Shown: piece by piece, positions 10,579 through 21,015 of the stretch
How positions within the stretch are numbered: the first letter of the stretch is position 1
How the letters are laid out: each line of letters begins with the position of its first letter
NCBI GenBank assembly: GCA_022478985.1
Contig: JAKSZP010008010.1
Coordinates: forward strand, 117,499-181,498
Source: Massospora cicadina
Lineage: Eukaryota; Entomophthoromycota; Entomophthoromycetes; Entomophthorales; Entomophthoraceae
Length of the DNA: 64,000 nucleotides
Reading direction: 5' to 3'
Notes under the pieces: generated by a model
The model's database searches: none
What the model was told of the DNA's origin: nothing
Seen by the model: the letters and a program-made list of their open reading frames with translations, nothing else
Position numbers and translations under genes: made by a program

Positions 10579-11845
10579 CAGATAGCCAAGGGTGCGATTT
10601 TAAGCGTACCTCCCCGTATGCTCCCCTCTACTCTTTGTGGAGAAGTCTGATGGTACTTTACGCCCATGCGTGGACTATGGTAACCTTAAAAAAGTTACTG
10701 TACCAGACCTCCATCCCATCCCTTTGGATTCACAGATTGCACGCTATGTGGAGAAGGAAAATGTCTTCTCCAAGCTGGATTTTCTCAACGCGTTCAATCA
10801 GATAAGTATTAAAAAGGGACAAGAGTGGTTGACTGCATTCCGTACCATTAAAGGGATCTTCCAGTTTTGGGTCATACCCTTTGGGCTTAAGAATGCCCCT
10901 GCTATCTTTCAACGCTGCATTGATGCAGCATTGGGAGACCTGTTAGGGGTATGCGCTGTCGCTTACATGGATGATATCCTGGTGTTTTCCCCTGATCAGG
11001 AGTCCCATGCAATTCACCTTTGTCAAGTGGTGGAGCAGTTAAAGGCAGCCAGCCTTATGTTAAAAATTTCAAAGTGCGAATTCTTTAAGTCCCAGGTCAC
11101 GTTTCTGGTCAATGTCATGTTTGACTAAGGACACATGATAACTCCAGACAAGGAGAAGGAGATTCGTGAGTGGCCTACCCCCACCTCGGTTAAGGAATTA
11201 AGGAGCTTTTTGGGGAAGTTCACGTTCCTTAAGAAGTTCACTCCCAATCTGTCTGAGGTGGCGGCTCCCCTATATAAGGCTAGCGGTGCCAAGGTGCTTC
11301 AGTGGTCCCCCAATTTGGAGGATGCTTTCCAAGCAATGAAGTGCACCCTGCTGTCCACGCTTGTTCTTTGCAATGTCAACCCTTTAAAGGAGTTCATTGT
11401 GTCAACAGATGCCTCCAACTTCGCCGTAGCGGCCGCCTTGTTACAAGTAGGCGAAGATGGGATAGAGCATCCGGTGGGATATTTTTCTAAGAAAATGTCT
11501 TTACCAGAGTTGAATTACGCCGTTTATGATAAGGAGCTATTGGCAGTGGTGGAGGCGCTGACTTATTGGCGTCACCACCTGCATGGCTCATCCCAACCTT
11601 TTCAGGTACATACAGACCACCGTGCCTTGCTGTACTACCGCGCTCCTCATGTCTTAACCCCATGGCAGACCTGGTGGCATGAGACCCTTGCCCAATTTGC
11701 CTTTTCTTACGAGATCACCAAGGGCAAGGATAATGGTTTGGCGGATGCTTTGAGCCGCAACCCTGCTTTAGCGCTCAATCTCAAGGAGGTGGAAGTTCAC
11801 AAGACCCAGGTGATGATTCCTCCAAGTAAACTTCTACCTCAGTGA
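10579..11845 (+). pseudogene. Reverse transcriptase and RNase H of chromovirus 1
   Basis: This domain pair makes DNA from the element RNA and degrades the template. Blocks appear in order: EKSDGTLRPCVDYGNL (from about 10637), SKLDFLNAFNQI, PFGLKNAPAIFQ, the catalytic YMDD at 10964-10975, and SFLGKFTFLKKFTP. RNase H follows with STDASN, DKELLAVVEALTYWRHHLHG and HTDHRALLYY, then NGLADALSRNP. The frame shifts near 10628 and a TAA at 11126-11128 splits palm from thumb. Otherwise the domains are well preserved, including the catalytic Asp pair. Confidence 0.92.
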
Positions 11846-13000
11846 CCCTCTCCTCTGGCCAACGGGCCCGCGCTTGCACCTCTGGAAAACGCGGAGGAAT
11901 ATAGTAATTTCAGGAAGGTAGTCCTTTCTCAGCCGCTAGCAGCGGAATATACTATGTTACTTGCTAAGTGTGAGTTGAATCAAGATCTCTTCAGGGGCTT
12001 TTACATGAAGGATGAGATGGTGTGGTTTCAGGGATCCTATGGGTACCTGCTGAACCACTGCGCCTGGATTTTATCCAGGACCATCGTGATGGAATAACCA
12101 TTGGTCATCCTGGTAAATTGAAGACATTAGAGTTGATATGGTGCACTTACAATTGGAAGGGCTTGCCTGCTCAGGTGGGGCGGTATTGTAAGGAGAGTTT
12201 AATCTGCAACCAAATGAAGCCAAATCACCAACCTTTAGAAAAAATTTTGGTACCAGTCCAGAAAGTTGAAGGGCCCTGGACTTCCCTATTGGTGGACTTT
12301 ATTGTAGAAATACCTGTCTCAGATGGTTACGATGCCATCATGGTGGTGGACCAGTTTACAGAGTTCGCCCACTTCATTCCGTGCAGAACTACAATAACCG
12401 CGGCTGAGATGGCCAGGCTTTTCGTCATGCATGTGTTTGCGCTTCATGGAGTTCCCCAAGAGATTATCAGTGACTGGGGACCCCAGTTTACCTCTGTCTT
12501 TTGGGAAGAGATGTGCAAGACTCTCCAGATTCGCCCTTGCCATTCAACTGCCTATTACCCACAATCAGATGGGCAGACTGAACGAGTGAACCAGTGATTA
12601 GAGCAGTTCCTGCAGTGTTACACCGCAGCAGACCATTCTTATTGGGCTTCTCACCTACCAATGGCCCAGTTTAGCTACAACAATTCCTTGCACTCCTCAA
12701 TTGGTTGTTCCCCATTTTTCGCCAGCCATGGCTTTAACCCCGCCTTTAACATGGAGCCCAGCTGTGGGTTTAAGGTTGAAGCGGTGGTGGACTTTGCTAA
12801 GACAATCAAGAAGGTCCACCAGGGGGTTTCCACAAGATTGGAGGCGGCAATGCAGGTGTATAAGGAGAACGCTGATGGGAAGCGTCGAGTGGGTCCTACA
12901 TACAAGGAATGAGATCTCATGATGCTTGATGCTTGTAACATCAAAATCAAGTAGCCTTGCAAGAAGCTGGGCCCTAAGAGGATTAGACCTTACCGCGTTG
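11846..13000 (+). pseudogene. Integrase of chromovirus 1
   Basis: The integrase inserts the cDNA. The N-terminal zinc region shows an H..GHPGKLKTLELI block and two cysteines in YCKESLICNQ, spaced five apart instead of the usual two. The D,D35E core has LLVDFI, IISDWGPQFTS and QTERVNQ. The arginine normally following the second Asp is Trp (CGG to TGG), and a TGA at 12595-12597 follows VNQ where an Arg codon (CGA) is likely. The C-terminal part continues through 12661-12912 with stops at 12910-12912 and near 12952. A frame change near 12045 precedes YVPAEPLRLDFIQDH. Confidence 0.9.
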
Positions 13001-13085
13001 TTAGAAAAGTGGGCCATGCCTCAAACCAGCTAGATCTTCCCCCTTCATTTCATATCTTCTCTGTGTTTCATGAGAGCAAACTCAT

Positions 13086-13427
13086 TTGTTTGAGGGCCCC
13101 CCACCAGAGACTTCAGAGGCCTATCTCATGGATGGAGCGCCTGAGTGGGAAGTGGAAGAGATAGTTGCCTCCCGTCGCGTTAAAAGAAAACTGGAGTACC
13201 TGGTATCCTGGAAGGGTTTTGACACTGCAGAGAACAGTTGGGTTCCAGCATGCGACTGTGTGCATGCCCATGATCTGATTGAAGCCTTCCACGAGCGTTT
13301 CCACCAGGCTGCTGGATCCCCACCTAAACTGACCGTCGCTGCCATAAAGTTGGCCCCTGCCCACAAGAACTTTTCCATGGTGCAAGCCCCTGGAGGGGGG
13401 TTGAGCCCCGTCAGGAGGAGAGGGTAA
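13086..13427 (+). pseudogene. Chromodomain and C-terminal tail of chromovirus 1 integrase
   Basis: WEVEEIVASRRVKRKLEYLV-SWKGFDTAENSWVPACDC is a typical chromodomain with its aromatic cage region, followed by a HAHDLIEAFHERF helix. In chromoviruses this domain steers integration to histone-marked chromatin. The segment is open for 113 codons. After the chromodomain a tail (AIKLAPAHKNFSMVQAPGGG) is shared with chromovirus 2. The stop TAA (13425-13427) abuts the 3' LTR, so the end of the protein overlaps the polypurine tract. Confidence 0.9.
13413..13424 (+). promoter_or_regulatory. Polypurine tract of chromovirus 1
   Basis: AGGAGGAGAGGG lies three bases (the stop codon TAA) before the 3' LTR. 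It is the expected primer for plus-strand DNA synthesis. Confidence 0.85.
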
Positions 13428-14276
13428 TGTCATGTACACATGACATAATAGTGGGGATCAACCCCAAAGATAAGGTTGGGCGCCTTGAGGCCCAAAAGGT
13501 GAAGCTACAGGGCCTCCCAGACCTGAAGCACACCCTAGACCAGCGCTGGGTAGGGCAAGATATACCAGGTTAGTCCTAGTGGGGTGCTGAGTGCCCAGCC
13601 CCTGATGTTGGGCCGAGCATTAAAACGAATTATCTACCAAATATAAGTGGATGGTTTGGTTAGTCGAGGAACAGATTTGAAACCTGTTCCACCTATGAAA
13701 TAACGCGCCCAGGTCGAATCCAACTTCAGTTGATCACTCTAGTGAAGTCAGTTTTGGCCTATTCCACTAACTTGGATGGCAGTATTGCCCTATTGGTGAG
13801 TCGCTGCTTGGGCCCACTGTGGCATAACCCCAATTTCCCCATCAGAGCTTAAATATGTTTTCCACGACCAACATTCCTTGTTGTTTGACTTCACCAATAA
13901 ACCTTTTTCCCCGTTTACTCTATTTTAAAATTTATATGATATTCAGAACGCTCCTGTGTGCGAACCTCTTTGAGGAGGTCTCACTTTCCATTACCATTGC
14001 CATTGCAAGTACCTTGCAGCTCTCCCCTCATGCAATGTTTGTTCGCCCAGGTTCCCTCCAACCTGGGTCACTTATCCCCTGTCAATATGTGCACCACGTC
14101 ATTTTTAATGGGGTTTTTCTTATAAAATCTACATTTTATGTATAAGCAGTTATTTCTCCAGCGCCCTCTGCTGGGCTCTAATCACTCTGGCACTAATGGC
14201 TAGTTCCCTGGCGTAGGCCTGGTGCTTCGCGCACTGCCATGCTGGGAACAGGAGAGTTATAGACACTCTCCTTACA
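13428..14276 (+). repeat. 3' LTR of chromovirus 1
   Basis: Begins with the perfect interrupted palindrome TGTCATGT-AC-ACATGACA and ends CTCCTTACA. It matches the 5' LTR closely throughout. The tRNA-like segment is intact here too, and the U3 open frame is lost near 13570. Confidence 0.93.
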
Positions 14277-15713
14277 AGATCTTGGATTTCGGAATCTATG
14301 TTTTTGATTTTTGGAAGGGAGTCTCAAGTTCAGTCTTAAGTTTAAGCTCCTTTTTTAACTTTTTGTAAATAAAAGAGTTAACAAATATATCTTCTCCCTT
14401 CAGGCTGGTCACTAAAAGTACCACCTTCTGTTGGTGAGGCATATGCATTTACTGGTGGAGGACTTTGAGATTTTTCAGATCTATTTAAAGTTATTTGACC
14501 TTTTCTATTAAATTTTCTTAATTAAAGTTTTGAATGGTTTTGGCTGGGGATAATGGGGAAAAATCTGTGGCAAAAAGGGAGGGGCGGCGTTCATCCATCT
14601 CTTTCCAGGGTATGCCCTAGGTCAGAGATCTGGGTGAGAGACAAAGCCTTGGTGTTTGGCAAATTTTTCTGGTTCTAAAGGGATGACACCCCTGTCCAGC
14701 TGGATGGCTGGCATCAAATGCCTTTCATCACCACCTGCAGTCAAAAAGAACCTCAAAACTACCCCTCCAGCATTAGAGGCAAACAGAATCAATGTGTTAG
14801 GTGATTAGGTGGGTTTACTTGGAACAATGGCTGTCCCCACGTCTTGCAAAATTGGAGTTGGAATAATGTAACTCTCAGGTTAACCCAAGTACACATACAC
14901 ATCAGTAAACAACCTTTACTGAAAGAGAGTCACCTCAATGTAATTCTGGGACCGATAAGACCAAAACAAGATAATCATACTTGAATGAAGGTCATCTCCT
15001 ACCAGTTGATAAATGGCGTTAAAATCCTAGGTGGCACATGGTGTTGACTCACTGATGGCTCATTAGGCTAAGATGTGGTGGCCAACCCAGCCTCTTTCGC
15101 CTTTGGAGTTCCATATGGAGCTTTTTATGGTTTCAAGATCATTAATGACGTCAAAGGTTTTTTTTGGTGGTCACCAACCACTATTCAAAGTAAAACTTAG
15201 ACCTATCACAAATTTAAATTTGCAAAATCGTAATGTGAAAATTGGTTTATTTATCTAGCACCTAGGTGATAATGAGAAAGACAACTTGGGCAGAATGGAA
15301 TTGCTATCTAACAGAGTAAATCAAACTGGTGAAGTAAATATGAAAATATTAGGCGTGGCAAGCCTAGTTAATTTCCAAATTGCTGGTTGGATTTAGAACT
15401 TAAACATCATAAATCAAACCCTATTTTACAAAATTTACCCAAATTTTCCAATTTGTAAATAATAATGCAAACATTAGTGTACTTGATTTCTCTTGGATTC
15501 AAAATTAAAAACCATATATAGGATTTTTGTTACAGTTAAGGCAGGTCCACTATCTAAATTTCGGCTTCCTTTATGGAAGGCTTTTAGAAAATTGGATTGA
15601 GGAAGACCCTTGAACAGGTACTCAATGGCGGTGTCTAAGTCCTGAGGAAGAAATGTGACTGTGGTTGAGACCGCTGATTCAGCAGAAATCTGGTTCTGGG
15701 ACTTGTAAGCAGG
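14277..15713. other. Spacer between chromovirus 1 and LINE copy B
   Basis: No gene is recognised. 15035-15535 is the second copy of the diverged repeat seen at 7195-7720. A G-rich line near 14580 and scattered short frames carry no domain. Confidence 0.45.
15035..15535. repeat. Diverged dispersed repeat, copy 2
   Basis: Collinear with 7195-7720 through several short islands, starting with GACTCACTGATGGCTCATTAGGCTA. It lies just upstream of the LINE copy B insertion site. Confidence 0.45.
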
Positions 15714-15733
15714 AAGTTCTTTTTTATATAATT
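15714..15733. repeat. Target-site duplication of LINE copy B, left
   Basis: AAGTTCTTTTTTATATAATT occurs identically at 20996-21015. Both copies directly abut the element. Confidence 0.92.
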
Positions 15734-15785
15734 TAAATTTATTGCGGGGAAGGCCAACTATGGGACGGACACTTTTGAAATTGAC

Positions 15786-18700
15786 TCAACTGAGACAACA
15801 CTTAGTAATAGGGAAGGCACCCCAGAGAAGCGATGCTATCTCTTGTTGCCAGTGGGAATGCCACTTATGGGGAAGGGGAGGGAACGCGTGAAGGGGCCAT
15901 AGCCACAATTGAACACGTGTGGAGGAAGGGGTCTGATTTGATGAACCAAACTGGGAACCAGGAGGATACCAGCTGTCGGCGGTGCGGTTGGAGGTATCCA
16001 AACATCCACACTTGAAAGTGGTCCACCAAATGAGACTGAAATCTGTGGACAGCATCTGGGAGGGTGGGTATGGAGCCTGCGATGGCATCCAAGACAATCG
16101 TGTGGATGGTCCACATGGCGATTGCAACCACCAGAGCATGGAGGGAGGGTGGATGGGGGAGGCCATTGATAAAGCAAACATATCTCTTGACATACTGAAG
16201 GGATGTTTTTGATTCTGGCCCAGTAAACGTTGAACTTCGCGCCATATCACTTTAGAGGTAGGACACTTCTCCAGGCGATGGAACAGCGTTCCATACTGGC
16301 CACACATGACGCAGGATGAGTGTAAAGCGTTAGAGCGCTCAGCTGTATGGTACATCCGCCTCAGGCAGCGCCACACATGGGAGCGTGATTTGAGGCTGCA
16401 ACAGAGGATGGTGAGCGTATTTCCAGATAGTTTTTTGGGTCTCAATGGAGTAAGGGATGTCCATCATGTCCAGGTAGTCCACCCTGTATAAGACATGGGG
16501 CCGAATGGGGATCACGCCATCATGGATGGGTAGCCCCTGTATCTCTTGTGTGAACTGGGGTGAGGGGCGGCCTCTTCAGGTTGTATGTCCAATAATACGA
16601 ATTCTCCACTCAGCGCTCCACATGGAGAGTAGGATTCGTTTGTAGTGGGTTTTAGTACCATGAGGACCTGTGGCCGATGGGTGTGAAGCCAGGTATTTCA
16701 TCAGGGAGTGGGGGTTCGATGGATTATTGAGGCCCAAGGCGCGGGAGAAGTTGGAGCGGGCAGCGGGACCAGTGTTGGGAGGGGAGTGTAGGGGCGGTGA
16801 CGGCCGCAATCCAGGTACCCAAGATCTTGGCCATATGGGCTCTGAAGTCAAGCAGGCCTATGCCACCATGCTAATGAGGGCCAAACATGACTTCTAACCG
16901 TACTGGTGGAGGGCGGCCTGACCATAGCCATCCTTGCAGCAGGGCATGCAAGGATTTGAAGAAGCTTGGCGAGAAGGGGATGGCGTGGGCTCCAAACCAG
17001 ACTTTGGAGAGGAGCATAGAGTTAATCAAAACGACCCTGCCAGTAAGGGAAGTAGGGTGGGCTCTGAGGGAGGCGATGCGCTTCATCACGTTGTCTAGAA
17101 TATGACTCTCCATTACTGCTGATGCGTATCCGCCTGCCTCCACCCACACGCCCAGATGGCGGACTGGCCCTATGGTAGGGCGTGGCACAAAGGGGAGCAC
17201 TAGTGGGGCGGTGTGGGGTGATCTGGGAGGGCGAGCCCGTTTGTGAGAAGATGGGCCGGGCTGGGCACTAGTTGCAGGGGCCCAGCAGTTTTGATACTGA
17301 CTAAGGAGGATGATTTCGGTTTTGGAGGCGTTCAGTGCGGCGTTAATTACCCGGGAATACTCCTTGATGAGAGCTTCAAGTGCGCGTGCATCTTTATTAT
17401 TAGACACCCCCACCACACAGTCGTCTGCGAATGCCATCATTTTGACTGGGGCTTGGCCTGGCACATGGACCCCAGTGAGTTGGGCATTTGTGTTTTGAAG
17501 TAGTGGGTCAAGGCTGAAGTTGTATAAGAGTGGGCTAAGGGGGCCCCTTTGTCGCAAACCCTTTTGCAGGGTGGACTACTTCCATTAGGAAGCCAGGACC
17601 ACATATTGCCATTGTTTCAGATTCCGTGAGCAGCATCACCCAGTTGATGAAGCGAGGGGTAAGCGGAATTGATGGAGGCAAGCCCTGAGGTATTCCCAGT
17701 TTACTCTATCATAGGCCTTCTGTTGGTCCAAGAATGCAAGTGCCCCAAAGGCTGTGGACTGGCACGCGTTTGCCACAGAGTGCACGTTGTCCCAAATCGA
17801 CCTTCTGGGTATGAAACCAAATTGTTCTGTGGAGATGGTGGCAGATGCTACAATCCTTAGACGGTTAGCCATGATTTTTGTTAAATTTTTGTATCCGTGT
17901 TAGTTAAAGAAATAGGGCGCCAGTTGGCTAAGTCTAGCTTGTCCCCTTTCTTGAAGAGTGTGATGGTGAAGGCCTCTTGTCCTCCTGGCAGGATGCGCAT
18001 TTCCAAATGGCTCTGGTTAAGTGAGGCCAACAGTAGTGGGGATATATATTTTGAAGTACTTTTTGTAGAATTCTATGTAATGCCTTCTGGGCCTGGGCAT
18101 TTTCAGTTTGGTGCACCGTGAATGGCTGTCCATAATTCGTTCAGAGTAATCAAATTCATTATTTCCGGGTATTGGGAAATGGTGCGAAAGTGGGCTCAGT
18201 TGAGAAATTCTGCCACTTTGGCTGGCTGAATTGGATCAGATTGGTACAGCTCAGAGTAATACTTTTGTGTTTCAATTGCCACTTTGGCTGGCGTATCCAC
18301 AACAGATTCATACAATCTTTGCACTTGTGTGCAGGCCACACTCTGGTGTAGTGCAAACTTTTTTTAAAAAAATGTGGTGCACTTGTCACCTTTTGTGATG
18401 TGTTTGGCCTTGTACTGAACACAAAACTGATGTTTGTGTTGCCTTTTGATCACGTTGAGGTGGGCGGCTGCCTCCACCCACTTCCATCCCCATGCAGAGC
18501 TGTATCCTGTTCCAGGATGTTGGACTCCAGGTGTGCTAACTCTGCCAGAGCATGCAAAATGACAGCTGATGTGGCTCGTGAGCATCTGGAGGAGAGGTGG
18601 TGAGATTGGCGGATGATATCTTCTTTGAAAGTTCCCCATGTGGAAATGTGGTCCACGAAAAATAATGCAACAAACTCTTTTGCCAAAGTTGCTGATTCCA

Positions 18701-19484
18701 CCCACATGGAAAATCCTGATGATGCGAGCTTGGGGGGCAGATTTTGCACCAATGTGGGGCCTTAGCAGCTGTGACAGGTAGGTGGTAGGTTATCAAGACC
18801 AGTCAATGGTCAGAGAATTCCATTTTTGTTGTTTTAAAGTGGGATATGTGGGGTTGGAATTTTGCTGGCGTAAGGATAAGGTCGATGTGGGACATGGACC
18901 TTAATTGGCCATTATGGACATGGGGGCGCGTCATGTTCTGAGCAGCGGGGCTTGCTGCAGCAGCGCATCCATTAACCCAAGGTTGGCCTTTAGAACGCGA
19001 AGTTTAACAAGGCCCTGGGAGGCGTGGGAGGAGGAAGGTCACCAGTCCGTTAAGGTGTTTAGCCAACAGTTCATGTCACCAACTATGAAAGGGTCTGAGG
19101 GTTGTGGGAGGGATTTGACTGATTATAAAAATTCCCAACGCTCTTGTGCACCATTTGGGGCATAGATGTTGATGATAGTATGTACCACGTCAGCCCACAA
19201 AAAAGTGACAACGTGGACTCGGCCATTGAGGAAGGTTTCTGATGATAAAAATTTGAAAAAATTATTTTACAAATTAGCACCCCACAGTGCTTTGACCAAA
19301 AGGATAGGGATGGGAGGAGCATTGCTTTCCAAGCCTCCTCAGAACCTTGTGTACAGTGGGACTCCTGGATGGCCAGGATATCCACGTGTAGATTTAGTTG
19401 TAAAAAACTAAGTTTCCTAGCCCAGGACGGCGAGGCCTTGAGTCTGGTGATATTCAACGTCCCTAAAGTGAAGGTTTCCCCCAT
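15786..19484 (-). pseudogene. LINE ORF2 (endonuclease, reverse transcriptase, C-terminal zinc knuckle), copy B
   Basis: The start ATG is at 19484 (MGETFTLGTLNI). The APE-type endonuclease shows the N-terminal Asn motif and DILAIQESHC with its catalytic Glu. The region 17900-19080 is heavily frameshifted. Reverse transcriptase follows: FGFIPRRS, FLDQQKAYDRVNWEYL (17636-17872), then GPLSPLLYNFSLDPLL and AFADDCVVGV (16871-17557). A TAG after MFGPH (16871-16873) and a 2-bp deletion near 16770 break it further. The C-terminal CX2CX7HX4C motif (CVMCGQYGTLFHRLEKC) is intact within 15786-16445. ORF2 would be about 1,230 residues if whole. Confidence 0.9.
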
Positions 19485-19593
19485 TTCACCTTAGGTGTGA
19501 GGGGGTGGGCACCCAGGCCCACTAGCCTCCTCTAGATCCCCATAGGCCTTTATGGCAGTGCGGGTGTTTGAAGCAATGCTATCAGTATTTTTG

Positions 19594-20900
19594 TTAATTT
19601 TTGCAGAAAGGTTTGCATTGGCTTTTGCCTTTGCTTTTTGTTTCCCCAACATCGGACGAATTTTTTGCGGTGCAGATGAGTTTGGTGCACCATTGAGCGG
19701 GGCAAAAAAAATTTTCAGGTAGGTTGAAGGCCAAGTCAGTTTTAACTGGAGCTTGGTTGCAAAGATCGGGAGAATTTGAGTCACCCATCAGATCCTCAGA
19801 TCGGGTGGCCCAATTCAGTATGGGCTTCCCAATCTGATTGGTTGATGATTCCCAATTTGCTTCCACCGCGAAGGTTTCAATATCCTCCTGGTGTTGGGAG
19901 TGTGGGATAGCGGTGGTGACTTTGGCCACTTCCTTGGACATGGCCCTGTGGGCCTGCTTGGCCTTCTTCCACTCTTGCAGGGAAATAGGCTTTAACAGTA
20001 GGTAGCAGCCTTGTGCTCCCCATGGGAAAGCCTCTTTGCTTACAGTTGGTTCATAGTGCACCTTTCCGCTGGCCATGGCTGCTGAGGGGTGCTCTTGGAA
20101 TGTGACGCCCTCCTTGGTGGGGCATGCGTGTGCCTTATGGCTGAACACATCACAGTGGGTGCAGATGGGGGGCGCGCTGTCCACGGTTACCTGGAAAGGG
20201 TGGGTGGTATGCCCTTCAATATTAATAAAAGTGGAGTGCAGGATCTGGGTTAGGACCTTCACGATCTCCTCAGTTGGGGTCAGAACTGCGATAGCTTTGC
20301 CAGTGCACAGGTGTGGCATCAGTGTAAAGCGTTGCATTTTGAGAGATTGTATTTCACCATAGATGGCGAGACCTTCTTTCAGGTGTTGCTCCAAAATGTC
20401 ACGTTTTACTGTAGTAGGCAAGAAGTCAAAAATGAGGAAAATTTGGTTGGATTTTGTCCATCTAGTGCGTTTTGTTTCAATGACACATTGCCCTTTGTGG
20501 AGGTTGATCACTACGCACACCACAGCAGCCTCGTCTGCTGCCTCCTTGTTTTTGAAACTTAGGTCCAGCCAACTGCATGCCATGGAATGAGGTGCAATGT
20601 ACACCGCAGTCAGGAAAAAAGTGTGCACATCCCCACAAAATTTTTCCCATAAAGCCATTTGTTGGATGTCCAGAAACATGCAGACTCCATATTCCACCAA
20701 CAAAAGTGGCTGGGAGTGCGGCGTATTGATGTACTGGTTGCATCGTGCTTGCCAAGTTAGGATTTCTGGGGAAATAGTGACTGCCAGTTTTTTAAATTTT
20801 TTTCTATTCCACCAGTTTCTCTGGGGCATTTCCAAATGTTTGAGGCTGCAGGCCTCCCACCTGCTCCTCTTACCTTACTTGCCCAACTGCTCACTGACAT
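19594..20900 (-). pseudogene. LINE ORF1 (Gag-like RNA-binding protein with CCHC knuckle), copy B
   Basis: ORF1 packages LINE RNA. The likely start is ATG at 20898-20900 (MSVSSWASKVRGAGGRPAAS), which matches copy C. A frameshift in an A/T run near 20800 joins it to an otherwise open frame of about 413 codons. The middle region (IFLIFDFLPTTVKRDILEQH onward) has the look of an RRM-like fold. It is followed by a perfect CX2CX4HX4C knuckle, CTHCDVFSHKAHAC. The tail is Lys-rich (KSKGKSQCKPFCKN) and ends at TAA 19594-19596. Total length would be about 435 residues, normal for ORF1 of this type. Confidence 0.88.
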
Positions 20901-20995
20901 TGGCGCAGACTAATCTCCTCTATGAGATTTATCAAACTAGATTCAGACTTGAATTGAATGGGTTGCAAAAGTGATTGCAACGAGAGAGAAAAGCT

Positions 20996-21015
20996 AAGTT
21001 CTTTTTTATATAATT
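20996..21015. repeat. Target-site duplication of LINE copy B, right
   Basis: Identical to 15714-15733. It lies at the 5' end of the minus-strand element. Confidence 0.92.

Larger units (their letters stand above)
8325..14276 (+). mobile_element. Chromovirus 1: Ty3/gypsy retrotransposon with chromodomain
   Basis: LTRs at 8325-9176 and 13428-14276 start TGTCATGT and end ACA. They enclose protease, reverse transcriptase, RNase H, integrase and chromodomain in the Ty3/gypsy order. The flanks TGATC (8320-8324) and AGATC (14277-14281) agree at 4 of 5 bases, as expected for a 5-bp target-site duplication with one change. No capsid or zinc-knuckle Gag is recognisable. The polyprotein is interrupted by a few stops and frameshifts, so the copy is dead but fairly young. 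It belongs with the chromoviruses. Confidence 0.93.
15734..20995 (-). mobile_element. LINE copy B, near full length
   Basis: The element reads right to left: a 5' end near 20995, about 95 bp of leader, ORF1, a gap of about 110 bp, ORF2, then an ACAATAAA-like 3' end (GCAATAAATTTAAA on the minus strand). At about 5.26 kb it matches copy C (5.28 kb) end to end. An N-terminal APE endonuclease plus a CCHC ORF1 places it among APE-type LINEs such as the Tad/L1-like groups of fungi, but the clade is not settled. The perfect 20-bp duplication shows a normal target-primed insertion, yet the copy has many shared and private lesions. Confidence 0.94.

Noticed and set aside
15833..16897. Plus-strand open frames opposite LINE copy B
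   Set aside because: They are antisense shadows of the minus-strand ORF2. Their sequence reads as the complement of conserved reverse transcriptase blocks and has no domain of its own.
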